A stretch of DNA of 64,000 nt, taken from NCBI RefSeq assembly GCF_014640975.1, contig NZ_BMHO01000002.1, positions 248,001-312,000 of the forward strand, in the 5' to 3' direction. Both the position numbers and the translations under genes were made by a program. Position 1 is the stretch's first letter, and each line of letters opens with the position of its first letter. The notes under the pieces are model-generated. The model did no database searches and was not told the DNA's origin. It saw only the letters and a program-made list of their open reading frames with translations. Positions 8,509-17,170 of this stretch are shown here, one piece after another. This DNA comes from Microbacterium faecale. Lineage in GTDB: Bacteria > Actinomycetota > Actinomycetes > Actinomycetales > Microbacteriaceae.

Positions 8509-10203
8509 CTACCGCTCGAGTGGCACCTCGAGGAGCTGCGGCCCGGAGATGGGCGCCGTCAGCGCGACATCGAGCTCGGAACGCGTCGCCGCGCGCGTAT
8601 ACTCCCAGCCGTACGCCGCGGCGAGCGGCGCGAGGTCGACCGACGGCGGGGTGAGCAGCACGCGCGTCATCGACGCGGGATCCGCGACACTCGCGACCTC
8701 GAGCCCATCGAAGATCGTGCCGCCGCGGTCGTTGCCGACGATCACCTGGATCCGTGGCCGCGGCTCGCCCTCGGCGAAGAGGAGCGAGCCGATGTCGTGC
8801 AAGAGCGCGAGATCACCGAGGAGGACGCGCGTGACGCCCGCCGCCCCGTCCTGCTGGCTGGCCAGGGCGATGCCGAGGCCGGTCGCAATCGTGCCGTCGA
8901 TGCCCGCCAGTCCGCGGTTCGCGTGCACGGGCACCTTCTTGCCGCGCAGCACGTCGTCCGCGACCCGCACGAGGCGGCTCGACCCGAACACGAGGCGGTC
9001 GTGCGGCCACGTCGCGCGCCAGACGCCCGCCACGAGCTGCGCGCGATCGAGCGGTGTCCGCACGGCATCGAGCTCTGCCCGGACCGCACCGAGCCGGGTC
9101 TTCGGATCCGTCGACGCGAGCCCGGCAGAATCCGGCGCGGGCGGCTCCAGGTCGATCGCGTGCTCGCGTCCGTGGATCCGCCACGCGCGCAGCCACGCCT
9201 CGTCGACGTCACCGGGCGCGATCTGCACGGCGTGCGCGACGCGCGTGGACCCATTCAGGTCGAGAGATTCGCCCGCTCCGGCGAGCGCGACGATGTCGAT
9301 GTCGTCTCGGGCGAGCAGACGTGCCGTCTCGCGCTGCAGCGTGGGGTGTCCCACGACGACGACGCGCTCGACGCGTCCACCGAGTTTCGGATCGGCGAGC
9401 GCCGCGCGGTAGCCAGCCACAGCGAGCGCGCCGTACCGCGACCCGCTGACGATCTCCGCAACGAGCGGCCACCCGCCCTGATGAGCGAGAATCTCGGCAT
9501 CGTCGCCCGCATCGGCCCCGGCCACCACGATCGTGCGCGGGCCGCGGTCGAGCACGGTGGGCTCAGGCGGATCCGGCAGCATCGCACGCGCCTGCGCGAT
9601 GACGGCATCGGCGTCGCGCACGCGACCGCCGCGGAACCACTCCGGAAGCTCGCCGGCGAGCGGCTCACGGAAGGGCAGGTCGAGATGAGCGACGCCCTGC
9701 ACCGACTCGCCCGCCGCGGCGACGAATGCGCGCGCCGCGAGCTCCTGCGCCGGCCAGGCCGATCCGTCGGGCACGGGAGCGTCGATCGCCAGGCGCGCGA
9801 AGGACGAGAACAGGGACGGCTGATCCGTCGTCTGGTTGGCGCCGACGCCGCGCAGCTCGGGCGGTCGGTCGGCCGTAAGCAGCAGCAGCGGGATCCCGGA
9901 GTGATGTGCCTCGAGTGCGGCCGGCAGCAGGTTGGCGGCAGCGGTTCCGGACGTGCAGATGACGGCCGCGGGCACGCGCGTCTCGCGGCCGATGCCCAGC
10001 GCTGTGAATCCCGCCGAGCGCTCGTCGATGCGCACGTGCAGGCGGACGCGTTCCGTCCGTTCGAGATCCGCTGCGGCGAGCGCGAGTGCTTGGGATCGCG
10101 AGCCGGGGCTCACGACGATGTGCCGCACCCCCAGCGTGACGAGGGCGTCCAGCAGCGCGCACGCGGCCTCGGTCGCGGGCGAGGCCCCGTCAGGCGCGCT
10201 CAT
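8509..10203 (-). CDS. menD: SEPHCHC synthase MenD
   Basis: A 564-residue thiamine-diphosphate enzyme that joins 2-oxoglutarate to isochorismate, the first committed step of menaquinone synthesis. The N-terminal domain has VSPGSRSQAL and the ThDP glutamate region; the middle shows TSGTAAANLLPA and LTADRPPELRGVGANQT. The C-terminal domain carries the metal-binding GDLALLHDIGS followed by NDRGGTIF. The ATG at 10203 follows the family's usual N terminus; the frame is open further upstream but is non-homologous there. It overlaps the PLDc_N gene by 14 bases. The partner genes menA, menE, menB and menC are elsewhere in this window. Confidence 0.93.
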   Translation of the reverse strand: MSAPDGASPATEAACALLDALVTLGVRHIVVSPGSRSQALALAAADLERTERVRLHVRIDERSAGFTALGIGRETRVPAAVICTSGTAAANLLPAALEAHHSGIPLLLLTADRPPELRGVGANQTTDQPSLFSSFARLAIDAPVPDGSAWPAQELAARAFVAAAGESVQGVAHLDLPFREPLAGELPEWFRGGRVRDADAVIAQARAMLPDPPEPTVLDRGPRTIVVAGADAGDDAEILAHQGGWPLVAEIVSGSRYGALAVAGYRAALADPKLGGRVERVVVVGHPTLQRETARLLARDDIDIVALAGAGESLDLNGSTRVAHAVQIAPGDVDEAWLRAWRIHGREHAIDLEPPAPDSAGLASTDPKTRLGAVRAELDAVRTPLDRAQLVAGVWRATWPHDRLVFGSSRLVRVADDVLRGKKVPVHANRGLAGIDGTIATGLGIALASQQDGAAGVTRVLLGDLALLHDIGSLLFAEGEPRPRIQVIVGNDRGGTIFDGLEVASVADPASMTRVLLTPPSVDLAPLAAAYGWEYTRAATRSELDVALTAPISGPQLLEVPLER

Positions 10204-10594
10204 CCCGCGGGCCGTCTCCGTGGTCCTCGTCGGAATCGGCGGCCCTCTCATCGGGCGCCTCGTCGTCGCCGGCGCTCGGCGAGCCAAAGGCCTCCTCGGC
10301 GTCAAGCATGGCGAGCTCCTCCTCGAGGCGACGAATGCGCTCATCGGAGGCGGTGAAGCGGGGGTCGTCATCCGGCGCGACCGGCTGTCCCGCGGACGAC
10401 TGCGGCTGCGCATCGCGCGAGCGGCCGATGACCCACCACAGGATGCCGCCGATCACGGGAACGAGCGTGATGAGGATCCAGACCCGCTTCGAGGCGCCAC
10501 GATGCCGCGTCGGCGGCTGGATGGCACAGTCAACGATGCTGAACACCCAGAACGCCAGGGCAACGAGTGCCAGAGGAATAAGGAGTCGACCCAC
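10190..10594 (-). CDS. PLDc_N domain membrane protein
   Basis: A 134-residue protein with two transmembrane helices near the N terminus (residues about 4-22 and 37-58) enclosing SIVDCAIQPP. This pattern fits the PLDc_N (phospholipase D-nuclease N-terminal) domain, found alone in many actinobacterial proteins. The C-terminal tail is charged and acidic (GDDEAPDERAADSDEDHGDG). No catalytic HKD motif is present, so it is not a phospholipase. It probably forms an operon with menD, which it overlaps. Function is unknown. Confidence 0.75.
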   Translation of the reverse strand: MGRLLIPLALVALAFWVFSIVDCAIQPPTRHRGASKRVWILITLVPVIGGILWWVIGRSRDAQPQSSAGQPVAPDDDPRFTASDERIRRLEEELAMLDAEEAFGSPSAGDDEAPDERAADSDEDHGDGPRDERA

Positions 10595-10632
10595 AAGACC
10601 AGTCTATTGCCGAGCAGATCGGCGGGACCTGA

Positions 10633-11388
10633 CTACTCCGACGATTCGATGCGGCTGAACCTCGGCGGTTCGTCGCCCGTCGGCGATTCGACGGTCTCAG
10701 CGGAGTCGTCCTCGCCCGTCAGGCGCGCCACCGCGGCCTCGAACTGGCGCGAGAGCGCTTCGGCTGCGGCGTCTCCGTCGCCCGCCGCGATCGCGTCGAC
10801 GAGCTCGCGGTAGGTCGGCGAGACCGATCGGCGGACGTGAAAGCCGTCCTCGGCGCTCAGGCTCGCCACGCGGGTCTCCGCGAGGAGCGTCTCGATGCGC
10901 ATCGAAAGTCGGCGGCTGCCGACGAGATCGACGAGCTGACGGTGGAAGGCGAGGTCAGCATCGCCGATCGGCATCGCCGCATCGGCTGCGCTCACGGCAA
11001 TGAGCCGCGCGAGACAGGCCTCGAGTTCTGCGATCTGGGTTGGCTCCGGGCGCTGGGCGAGGCGACGCGCAGCGTGCGACTCGAGCGCCAGACGCGACTC
11101 ATAGAGGTCGGGCACCTCTGTCGACAGGATCCGCCGTACGCGCATGCCGCGCCCGGGCACGGACACGAGCAACCCCTCTTGCACGAGGCGTTGCGCGGCC
11201 TCGCGCAGCGGACCGCGACTCACGCCGAGCTGGGAGGCGATCTCGACCTCGCCAAGCGGGGCACCGACGGCCAGGTTCCCGGCCAGAATCGCCTTGCGCA
11301 GCTCGATCACGATCAGGTCGACTGTCGACATGCGCGACACGGGCACGACGGAGCGTGCCGCGTTGAGACGCGAAGCCGACTTCGACAC
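10633..11388 (-). CDS. GntR family regulator (FCD domain)
   Basis: A 251-residue FadR-type GntR regulator. It has a winged helix at about residues 20-85 (GEVEIASQLGVSRGPLREA) and an alpha-helical FCD effector domain with metal-binding-type residues (DADLAFHRQLV). The start is GTG 11388, chosen because AGGAGG lies six bases upstream; an in-frame ATG at 11496 is less credible. It is divergent from the ectoine-type importer operon and is its likely regulator. A TGT-N3-ACA half-site pair lies between them. The C-terminal tail is Ser/Glu/Pro-rich. The effector is unknown. Confidence 0.88.
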   Translation of the reverse strand: MSKSASRLNAARSVVPVSRMSTVDLIVIELRKAILAGNLAVGAPLGEVEIASQLGVSRGPLREAAQRLVQEGLLVSVPGRGMRVRRILSTEVPDLYESRLALESHAARRLAQRPEPTQIAELEACLARLIAVSAADAAMPIGDADLAFHRQLVDLVGSRRLSMRIETLLAETRVASLSAEDGFHVRRSVSPTYRELVDAIAAGDGDAAAEALSRQFEAAVARLTGEDDSAETVESPTGDEPPRFSRIESSE

Positions 11389-11455
11389 GTGATCCCTCCT
11401 GGATCCGAGAAGTTCTCTCACCCGTTTATTCTCCCATTGTCGCAGGGTGTCCTCG

Positions 11456-11464
11456 TGTAGGACA
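11456..11464. promoter_or_regulatory. Candidate GntR/FadR-type operator
   Basis: The sequence tgtaggaca is a TGT-N3-ACA dyad like many FadR-subfamily operators. It lies between the divergent GntR gene and ehuB. A related half-site, ggttgta, occurs at about 11505. The support is positional only. Confidence 0.35.
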
Positions 11465-11495
11465 ACCGGACAGGAAGATTGCCCTTGCGCTGACA

Positions 11496-11524
11496 TTGTG
11501 AAACGGTTGTACTGCCCTTATACC
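11496..11524 (+). promoter_or_regulatory. Candidate ehuB promoter
   Basis: A TTGTGA box (11496-11501) and TATACC (11519-11524) are separated by 17 bases, about 45 bases upstream of the ehuB ATG. This is a reasonable housekeeping sigma-70 match in otherwise GC-rich DNA. The start site was not determined. Confidence 0.45.
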
Positions 11525-11568
11525 GAGCGCCCGCTGGGCGTGACAGCACATCACGGAGAGGAATCATC

Positions 11569-12492
11569 ATGATTCGACGCACCAAGTGGACCGCGGGTAT
11601 CGCGGGAGCCGGTATTCTCGCGCTCGGCCTCGCCGGCTGCGCGTCCGGCGGCGACGACGGCGGCGGTGGCACCGACGGCGGCGGCGGCGACGCGAGCACG
11701 CTCGAGCGCCTGCAAGAAGAAGGCACCATCACGGTCGCCATCAACGGCGAACAGCCCTACTCCTGGGTCGACGATTCGGGAGAGCCCACGGGCGCGACCA
11801 TCGCGATTCACGAAGAGGTCTTCGGCAACCTCGGCATCGACAACATCGAGGTCGAAGAAGTTGCCTGGGACAACCTCATCCCCGGACTCATCGCCGGCCG
11901 CTGGGACGCGGTCAGCGCCGGAATGTCCATCACCCCCGAACGCTGCGAGCAGGCGGCGTTCGGCGACCCCGAGATCATGTACACGACGACCCTGGCCGTC
12001 CCGGCGGGCAATCCGATGGGTCTCACCGATCTCGACTCCGTGCTCGAGTCGGACGGCGACGTCAAGCTCGCGCTCCAGTCGGGTGCGATCGAGGATGGCT
12101 ACGTGGATCAGCTCGGCGGCTATAGCAACGTCGTCCAGGTCGACGGTGCCGCATCAGGCCTCGAGACCGTCCAGGCCGGCCGCGCCGACGCGTTCGCGCT
12201 GACCGCGGTCTCGCTCGCCTGGATGACCGAGAACATGGACGACCTTGAGACCACCGAGGCGTTCGTGCAGGAGATCGACGGCATCAAGCAGATCGGTGCC
12301 GGAGCCACGGTCTTCCGCCCGGCTGACTCCGACCTGCTCGAGGCCTACAACGAGGAGCTCGCGAACGTCACGGGCGACGAGTCGGCGTACCTCGGCCTCG
12401 TGGAGCCCTTCGGCTTCTCGGCTGAGAACCTGCCGCCGCAGGACCTCACCACCGACCAGCTCTGCTCGGGCGATCTCGAAGAGCTGCAGTAA
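11569..12492 (+). CDS. ehuB: Ectoine/hydroxyectoine-type ABC binding lipoprotein EhuB
   Basis: A 307-residue solute-binding protein of family 3. Its lipoprotein signal ends in LGLAGCAS and is followed by a Gly/Asp-rich linker. The mature domain begins LQEEGTITVAINGEQPYSW, and the block IPGLIAGRWDAVSAGMSITP then ERCEQAAFGDPE closely resembles EhuB of ectoine importers. It should bind the compatible solute outside the cell and pass it to EhuCD. The operon order (binding protein, two permeases, ATPase) and a divergent GntR regulator fit an osmolyte or nutrient importer. A polar amino acid importer remains the alternative, because the families overlap. Confidence 0.75.
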   Translation: MIRRTKWTAGIAGAGILALGLAGCASGGDDGGGGTDGGGGDASTLERLQEEGTITVAINGEQPYSWVDDSGEPTGATIAIHEEVFGNLGIDNIEVEEVAWDNLIPGLIAGRWDAVSAGMSITPERCEQAAFGDPEIMYTTTLAVPAGNPMGLTDLDSVLESDGDVKLALQSGAIEDGYVDQLGGYSNVVQVDGAASGLETVQAGRADAFALTAVSLAWMTENMDDLETTEAFVQEIDGIKQIGAGATVFRPADSDLLEAYNEELANVTGDESAYLGLVEPFGFSAENLPPQDLTTDQLCSGDLEELQ

Positions 12493-12513
12493 GCAGGAAT
12501 CGATACCCCAGTC

Positions 12514-13227
12514 GTGACTGACTACATCGAAACGCTAGGACGGCGCCTCCCGCAGGTCCTCGACGGTCTCCTGATCACCGTCGAGCTGACCATCGGGGGC
12601 GCCGTCCTCGCGCTTCTCATCGCCATCGGACTCGGGCTGCTCGCCCGTGTCCAAAATGTGTTTCTGCGCGGGTTCGCCCGCGTCGTGATCGAGTTCTTCC
12701 GCGGCACCTCGCTCGTCGTGCAGCTGTTCTTCCTGTTCTTCGTGCTGCCGCTGCCGCCGTTCAACCTCGATCTTCCTCCCCTCGTAGTCGGCCTCATCGG
12801 CCTCGGCCTCAACTACGGTGCGTACGGCGCGGAGGTCGTACGCGGATCCATCAACTCGGTACCCAAGGGCCAGTGGGAGGCCACGACCGCGCTCAGCATG
12901 TCGCCCACTCAGCGCATGGTGCGCGTCATCTTCCCGCAGGCGTGGGCACTGATGATCCCGTCCCTGAACAACCTGCTGATCCAGCTTCTGAAGGGAACGG
13001 CCGTCGTGTACACCATCACGATCGTCGAGCTGACAAAGGTCTTCAACGACCTGCGCCAGGACACGGACGTGTTCTTCGCATACTCTGTGGCGCTGGTCAT
13101 CTACTTCGTCCTGGCATACATTCTGTCGACGCTGATGGGACTGCTTGAGAAGCGCGCTGTCGCGAAGCTCGGGCGTGGGACGAAGAAGCTCAAGATGGTT
13201 CCGGACACGAAGGGGGTCGCAGCATGA
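12514..13227 (+). CDS. ehuC: Ectoine-type ABC permease EhuC
   Basis: A 237-residue permease of the His/Glu/Gln/Arg (HisMQ) class, with about five membrane helices and the family loop VRGSINSVPKGQWEATTALSM that contacts the ATPase. The start is GTG 12514; the nearest purine-rich stretch (AGGA) is about 15 bases away, so initiation may be weak. It overlaps ehuD by the four-base ATGA. It pairs with EhuD to form the channel. Confidence 0.8.
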   Translation: MTDYIETLGRRLPQVLDGLLITVELTIGGAVLALLIAIGLGLLARVQNVFLRGFARVVIEFFRGTSLVVQLFFLFFVLPLPPFNLDLPPLVVGLIGLGLNYGAYGAEVVRGSINSVPKGQWEATTALSMSPTQRMVRVIFPQAWALMIPSLNNLLIQLLKGTAVVYTITIVELTKVFNDLRQDTDVFFAYSVALVIYFVLAYILSTLMGLLEKRAVAKLGRGTKKLKMVPDTKGVAA

Positions 13228-13877
13228 TCGACGACTCTCTCTGGAACTGGGAGCACGTCTGGGCGGCGTTGCCGGACATGCTCGCGGCCTTCGTCAAGGT
13301 GACGTTGCTCGTCACCATCGTCGGCAGTATCATCGCCGCGGTCCTCGGGCTCGTGATCGCCCTCGTCCGCCGCACCGCGCCGCAACCGATCTCGGGCATC
13401 GTGACCTTCCTGATGAACTTCGTCCGCATGACGCCGATCGTCGTGCAGCTGCTGTTCGTCTACTACGCGATACCGAGCATCTCCGGCCTCACCGTCGGCA
13501 TCATCGTGTTCGGCATCCACTACGCCACCTTCATGGCAGAGGTCTACCGATCCGGAATCGACGCCGTACCGAAGGGCCAGTGGGAAGCAACCACTGCCCT
13601 CAGCATGTCGCCGGGCCGGACCTGGATCGCTGTCATCATCCCGCAGGCGGTGCGCGCAACCGTTCCCGCCCTCGGAAACTACGTCATCTCGATGTTCAAG
13701 GAGACGCCGTTCCTCGTCACGATCGCCGTGATGGACATGGTCGGTGCAGCGCGCGAATACGGCGCGGGCACCTTCCGGTTCACCGAGGTGTTCATCGTCG
13801 CGGGCATCCTGTTCCTTGTCGCGAGCTATCCCACCTCTCTCCTCATTGGGCGATTGGAGAAGCGTCTTGTCTACTGA
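13224..13877 (+). CDS. ehuD: Ectoine-type ABC permease EhuD
   Basis: A 217-residue HisMQ-class permease, the second channel subunit. It repeats the same loop seen in EhuC (GIDAVPKGQWEATTALSM), so the two permeases are clearly paralogous. The ATG at 13224 overlaps the ehuC stop. Its 3' end overlaps the ATPase start by 11 bases, indicating translational coupling. Confidence 0.8.
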   Translation: MIDDSLWNWEHVWAALPDMLAAFVKVTLLVTIVGSIIAAVLGLVIALVRRTAPQPISGIVTFLMNFVRMTPIVVQLLFVYYAIPSISGLTVGIIVFGIHYATFMAEVYRSGIDAVPKGQWEATTALSMSPGRTWIAVIIPQAVRATVPALGNYVISMFKETPFLVTIAVMDMVGAAREYGAGTFRFTEVFIVAGILFLVASYPTSLLIGRLEKRLVY

Positions 13878-14682
13878 ACCCCACACTCACACTGGTGCGG
13901 TCGAACTCGCGGAGGGTGAAGTCCCCGCGATCCGCTTCGAGCAGGTCGTGAAGCGCTACGGCGACAACACCGTGCTCGACCACCTCAACTTCACGGTCCG
14001 CAAGGGCGATCGCGTCACGCTGATCGGCCCCAGTGGATCCGGGAAGACGACCATCTTGCGTCTCGTGATGACTCTCGAGGACTCGACGGACGGCTACATC
14101 CTGGTGGACGGAAATCCGCTCACGCACCTCCAGCGCGATGGCAAGCGGGTCGTCATCAAGGACAGGGAGCGCGCCCAGATGCGTAAGCGCATCGGCATGG
14201 TGTTCCAGCAGTTCAACCTGTTCCCGAACATGACGGTCCTCGAGAACATCATCGAGGCTCCCGTGCATGTGCTGGGACGGTCGAAGGCGGAAGCCATCAA
14301 GCGGGCGCACGAGCTGCTCGAGCAGGTCGGCCTGCCCGACAAGGCGAACGCGCACCCCACATCGCTCTCGGGCGGTCAGCAGCAGCGCGTCGCGATTGCG
14401 CGGTGCCTCGCGATGGATCCCGAGATCATGCTGCTCGACGAGGTCACGAGCGCGCTCGACCCCGAGGTCGTCGGCGAGGTGCTGGGGATCCTCCGGAACA
14501 TCGCCGAGACGACCGACGTGACGATGCTGATCGTCACGCACGAGATGCAGTTCGCGCGCGACGTGTCGAACCGCGTCCTCATGTTCGACAAGGGGCGGAT
14601 CGTCGAGGAGGGGGCACCCTCCGACATCTTCGACAATCCGCAGGAGCAGCGCACGAAGGACTTCCTTTCGGCCGTCGCCTGA
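13867..14682 (+). CDS. ehuA: Ectoine-type ABC ATPase EhuA
   Basis: A 271-residue ATP-binding subunit with Walker A (GPSGSGKTT), Q-loop (VFQQFNLFPNMTV), signature (LSGGQQQRVAIAR), Walker B (IMLLDEVTSALD) and H-loop (VTHEM). It energises uptake through EhuCD. The chosen start is TTG 13867, because GGAG lies about 8 bases upstream, the frame has no ATG or GTG better placed, and the ATPase fold begins about 25 residues later. The longer frame starting at 13744 is ehuD read in another frame. A strong hairpin terminator follows. Confidence 0.85.
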   Translation: MSTEPHTHTGAVELAEGEVPAIRFEQVVKRYGDNTVLDHLNFTVRKGDRVTLIGPSGSGKTTILRLVMTLEDSTDGYILVDGNPLTHLQRDGKRVVIKDRERAQMRKRIGMVFQQFNLFPNMTVLENIIEAPVHVLGRSKAEAIKRAHELLEQVGLPDKANAHPTSLSGGQQQRVAIARCLAMDPEIMLLDEVTSALDPEVVGEVLGILRNIAETTDVTMLIVTHEMQFARDVSNRVLMFDKGRIVEEGAPSDIFDNPQEQRTKDFLSAVA

Positions 14683-14692
14683 TTCTCCGCTC

Positions 14693-14740
14693 GCACGACG
14701 AGGGGCGTCGCACCGGCTGGTGCGGCGCCCCTCGTCGTGC
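14693..14740 (+). terminator. Terminator after ehuA
   Basis: A perfect 15-base stem (14693-14707 with 14726-14740) continues into an inner gcacc/ggtgc stem. It lies 10 bases after the ehuA stop. There is no long T run, as usual for GC-rich Actinobacteria. Confidence 0.8.
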
Positions 14741-14779
14741 GTCCCGGCCGCTGTCAGGCGCGGAATCTAGAATGGCCCT

Positions 14780-15088
14780 ATGAAGGCCCGCTCCGTCATC
14801 ACGTACACGCTGCTGCGCCTGGCGTTCTTCCTGGTGCCCCTGGGCATCATGATGCTGTTCCCGGCCTTCTGGAACATGTGGTGGCTCGCGATCCTCTTCG
14901 CAGGTCTCATCGGCGTGAGCCTGTCGATCATCTTCCTGCAGAAGCCGCGCTCGGAGTTCTCCGAGGGCCTCTATGAACGCCGCCGCACGACGAAGTCCGC
15001 CCGCGAGATCGACGAGGACATCGAGAACGAGGCGAATGCCCGGCTAGCCGACGAAACTCCACGCGAGGAAGATTCCGTAGATCGGTGA
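14780..15088 (+). CDS. DUF4229 membrane protein
   Basis: A 102-residue protein with two membrane helices (about residues 8-28 and 33-53) joined by a short WNMWW turn, followed by a charged tail (RRRTTKSAREIDEDIENEAN). This is the DUF4229 pattern, common in Actinobacteria beside menaquinone genes. Its last 45 bases overlap the 3' end of the convergent menA gene. The biochemical role is unknown. Confidence 0.8.
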   Translation: MKARSVITYTLLRLAFFLVPLGIMMLFPAFWNMWWLAILFAGLIGVSLSIIFLQKPRSEFSEGLYERRRTTKSAREIDEDIENEANARLADETPREEDSVDR

Positions 15089-15994
15089 GCTGATCGAGGT
15101 CAGCGCGAGCGCAGTGACGAGCTCGCGCGGCACCCGGAAGCTCCACACGATCGCGATCGCGGGACCGACGGCGACGAGGCCGAAGAAGCACAGCCACGCG
15201 ATCGGATACAGCAGCGCGATGAACGCGGCGATGCCGTACGCCGCTGCGACGAGCAGCGTATAGAGGATCTTCGTACCCAGCGGCCCGATGATCACCGAGA
15301 GCGTGCGCTTGCCGGCCGCGCGGTCCTGTTCGATGTCCCGGAGGTTATTCGCGAGCAGCACCGCGCAGGCGAGGAACCCGGCCGCGACCGCGCCGAACCA
15401 CGCCTCCTGCGGCAGGTACAGCGCCTGCACCCACGTCGTGCCGAGCGTGGCGACGAGCCCGAAGAAGACGAAGACGAACACCTCGCCGAGGGCGTTGTAA
15501 CCGTATGGGCGGCGGCCGCCGGTGTAGAACCACGCGGCCACGATGCAGAGCGCGCCGACCGCGATCATCCACCACTGCCCGGTGCGGATGACGATGGCGA
15601 GTCCGGCGAGCGCGGCGAGGCCGAAGAATGTCAGTGCGACGATGAGCACGGTCTTCGCGGGGACGCGCTTCGACCCCGTGATGCGCGCCGGGCCGACGCG
15701 CAGGTCGTCAGTGCCGCGGATGCCGTCGGAGTAGTCGTTGGCGAAGTTCACGCCGATCTGCAGCAGCACCGACACGGCGAGGCAGAAGAGCGCGATCACC
15801 CAGTGGAACTGACGGTCGACGTCCGCGAGCACCGCGGCGCCCGTGCCGATGACGACCGGCGTCACCGCGAGCGGCAGCGTGCGCAGCCGCGCGGCGCCCA
15901 CCCAGTCGCCGAAGGTCACCGGCTTCGGCGGCGGCGCCTTCGTCGTGCCGCGCTTCGCCGGATTTCCGCTCACGTTCCTGGAGTTCTTCGCCAC
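15044..15994 (-). CDS. menA: DHNA polyprenyltransferase MenA
   Basis: A 316-residue UbiA-family membrane prenyltransferase that attaches a polyprenyl chain to 1,4-dihydroxy-2-naphthoate to give demethylmenaquinone. It has about eight or nine helices and the first Asp-rich motif NFANDYSDGIRGTDD; the second lies at NNLRDIEQDRAAGK. The N terminus has a lysine/proline-rich stretch, then FGDWVGAARLRTLPLAV, the usual family opening. The start is GTG 15994 with a GGGGG run a few bases upstream; upstream in-frame codons belong to the menE end. The 3' end overlaps the DUF4229 gene on the other strand. Confidence 0.92.
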   Translation of the reverse strand: MAKNSRNVSGNPAKRGTTKAPPPKPVTFGDWVGAARLRTLPLAVTPVVIGTGAAVLADVDRQFHWVIALFCLAVSVLLQIGVNFANDYSDGIRGTDDLRVGPARITGSKRVPAKTVLIVALTFFGLAALAGLAIVIRTGQWWMIAVGALCIVAAWFYTGGRRPYGYNALGEVFVFVFFGLVATLGTTWVQALYLPQEAWFGAVAAGFLACAVLLANNLRDIEQDRAAGKRTLSVIIGPLGTKILYTLLVAAAYGIAAFIALLYPIAWLCFFGLVAVGPAIAIVWSFRVPRELVTALALTSISSPIYGIFLAWSFVG

Positions 15995-16010
15995 GGACCC
16001 CCATCGTAGT

Positions 16011-16026
16011 CGGGCCGTGCGGCCCG
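16011..16026 (-). terminator. Small hairpin between menE and menA
   Basis: Stem cgggcc/ggcccg with a four-base loop, in the 35-base gap between the menE stop and menA start. It is short and has no T run, so it may only attenuate transcription or aid mRNA processing. Confidence 0.35.
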
Positions 16027-16029
16027 CGC

Positions 16030-17151
16030 TCAGATGACGCGGGCGCGGAGTGCCCGGCGGTCCGGCTTGCCGCTCGCCAGCCGCGGGATCGTCGCGACGC
16101 GCACGACGCGGTCTGGTCGTCCCGGGGCTCCGAGCTCGCGCTCGACGGCCGCGCGCGCAGCGCCCAGCGCCTCGACCCGCGAGGCGGTGACGATGACGGG
16201 GACCTCGCCCCAACGCGGGTGTGGCGCTGGCACGAGGACCGCGTCGGCGAGGCCGGGAACCTCACGCACGATCGCCTCGACGCGGTCGAGCGAGACGTTG
16301 ACGCCGCCGGAGACGATGACATTGTCGATGCGCCCCGTGACGCGCACGCGACCGTCGGCGACGGATCCGGCGTCTCCCGTGCGGTACCAGCGCATTCCGG
16401 AGGCGTCGACGACGAATGCCGCAGCGGTGCGGTCCGGATCCCCGAGATAGCCGTCGGCGAGGTGCGGACCGGCGATGCGCAGCTCCCCGTCGACGACCTC
16501 GACGCGGACGTCGTCCAGCGGTGCTCCGTCGTAGACGCAGCCGCCGCTCGTCTCGGTGGAGCCGTACGTGCGCACGAGGCGCGCCCCGAGCGCGAGCGCG
16601 CGTTCACGGAGAACATCAGGAAGGCGCTGCCCGCCGACGAGGATCGCCTCGAACGAGGCCAGCGCCTGCGCGACGGGCGGGGCCTCCTCGGCGGCGTCGA
16701 CGAGCGTCAGCAGCTGCGCCGGCACGAGCGAGGTGAAGGTCGGGATCCGCTCGCCGCCGACGGTCGAGCGCATGCCGCTCGCGGCATGTGCGAAGGCCGG
16801 CGCGGAGAATCGGCCCGCGAGGATCGCCGGATCGCGCCCCGCGACGAGCGCGCGCACCATCACCTGGATGCCCGCGATCGTGCCACCGCTGAGCGGCAGA
16901 AGCCAGTGCCCCTCACCGATGCGCGCGGCGGTCGCCATCGCCGACGCCGTCAGCGCCGAACGGGACAGCGCAACCGACTTGGGCACGCCCGTGGAGCCCG
17001 AGGTCGTCACGACGAGCGCCGTCCCCGCGGGGACCTCGAACGGCAGGTCGCCGCCGCCGAGCGCGATCGCGGGGCCCGCGCCGAGGACCGCGCCGCGCAC
17101 CGCGCGCAGCACGTCGCGCGGATCCGCCGCCTCGACGCGTTCGAGTCTCAC
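16030..17151 (-). CDS. menE: o-Succinylbenzoate-CoA ligase MenE
   Basis: A 373-residue acyl-adenylating enzyme that activates o-succinylbenzoate with ATP and CoA for MenB. It shows the P-loop-like TTSGSTGVPKSV, the acyl-adenylate motif TYGSTETSGG, the hinge region WYRTGDAG then VTGRIDNVIVSGG, and the C-terminal lysine motif LASGKPDRRAL. It is shorter than typical AMP-ligases because the N-terminal subdomain is reduced, as in many actinobacterial MenE proteins. The start is placed at GTG 17151, 19 bases after the menB stop; GTG 17169 is an alternative. Upstream in-frame residues derive from menB in another frame. Confidence 0.88.
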   Translation of the reverse strand: MRLERVEAADPRDVLRAVRGAVLGAGPAIALGGGDLPFEVPAGTALVVTTSGSTGVPKSVALSRSALTASAMATAARIGEGHWLLPLSGGTIAGIQVMVRALVAGRDPAILAGRFSAPAFAHAASGMRSTVGGERIPTFTSLVPAQLLTLVDAAEEAPPVAQALASFEAILVGGQRLPDVLRERALALGARLVRTYGSTETSGGCVYDGAPLDDVRVEVVDGELRIAGPHLADGYLGDPDRTAAAFVVDASGMRWYRTGDAGSVADGRVRVTGRIDNVIVSGGVNVSLDRVEAIVREVPGLADAVLVPAPHPRWGEVPVIVTASRVEALGAARAAVERELGAPGRPDRVVRVATIPRLASGKPDRRALRARVI

Positions 17152-17170
17152 GTCACACCCATGGCGCACA

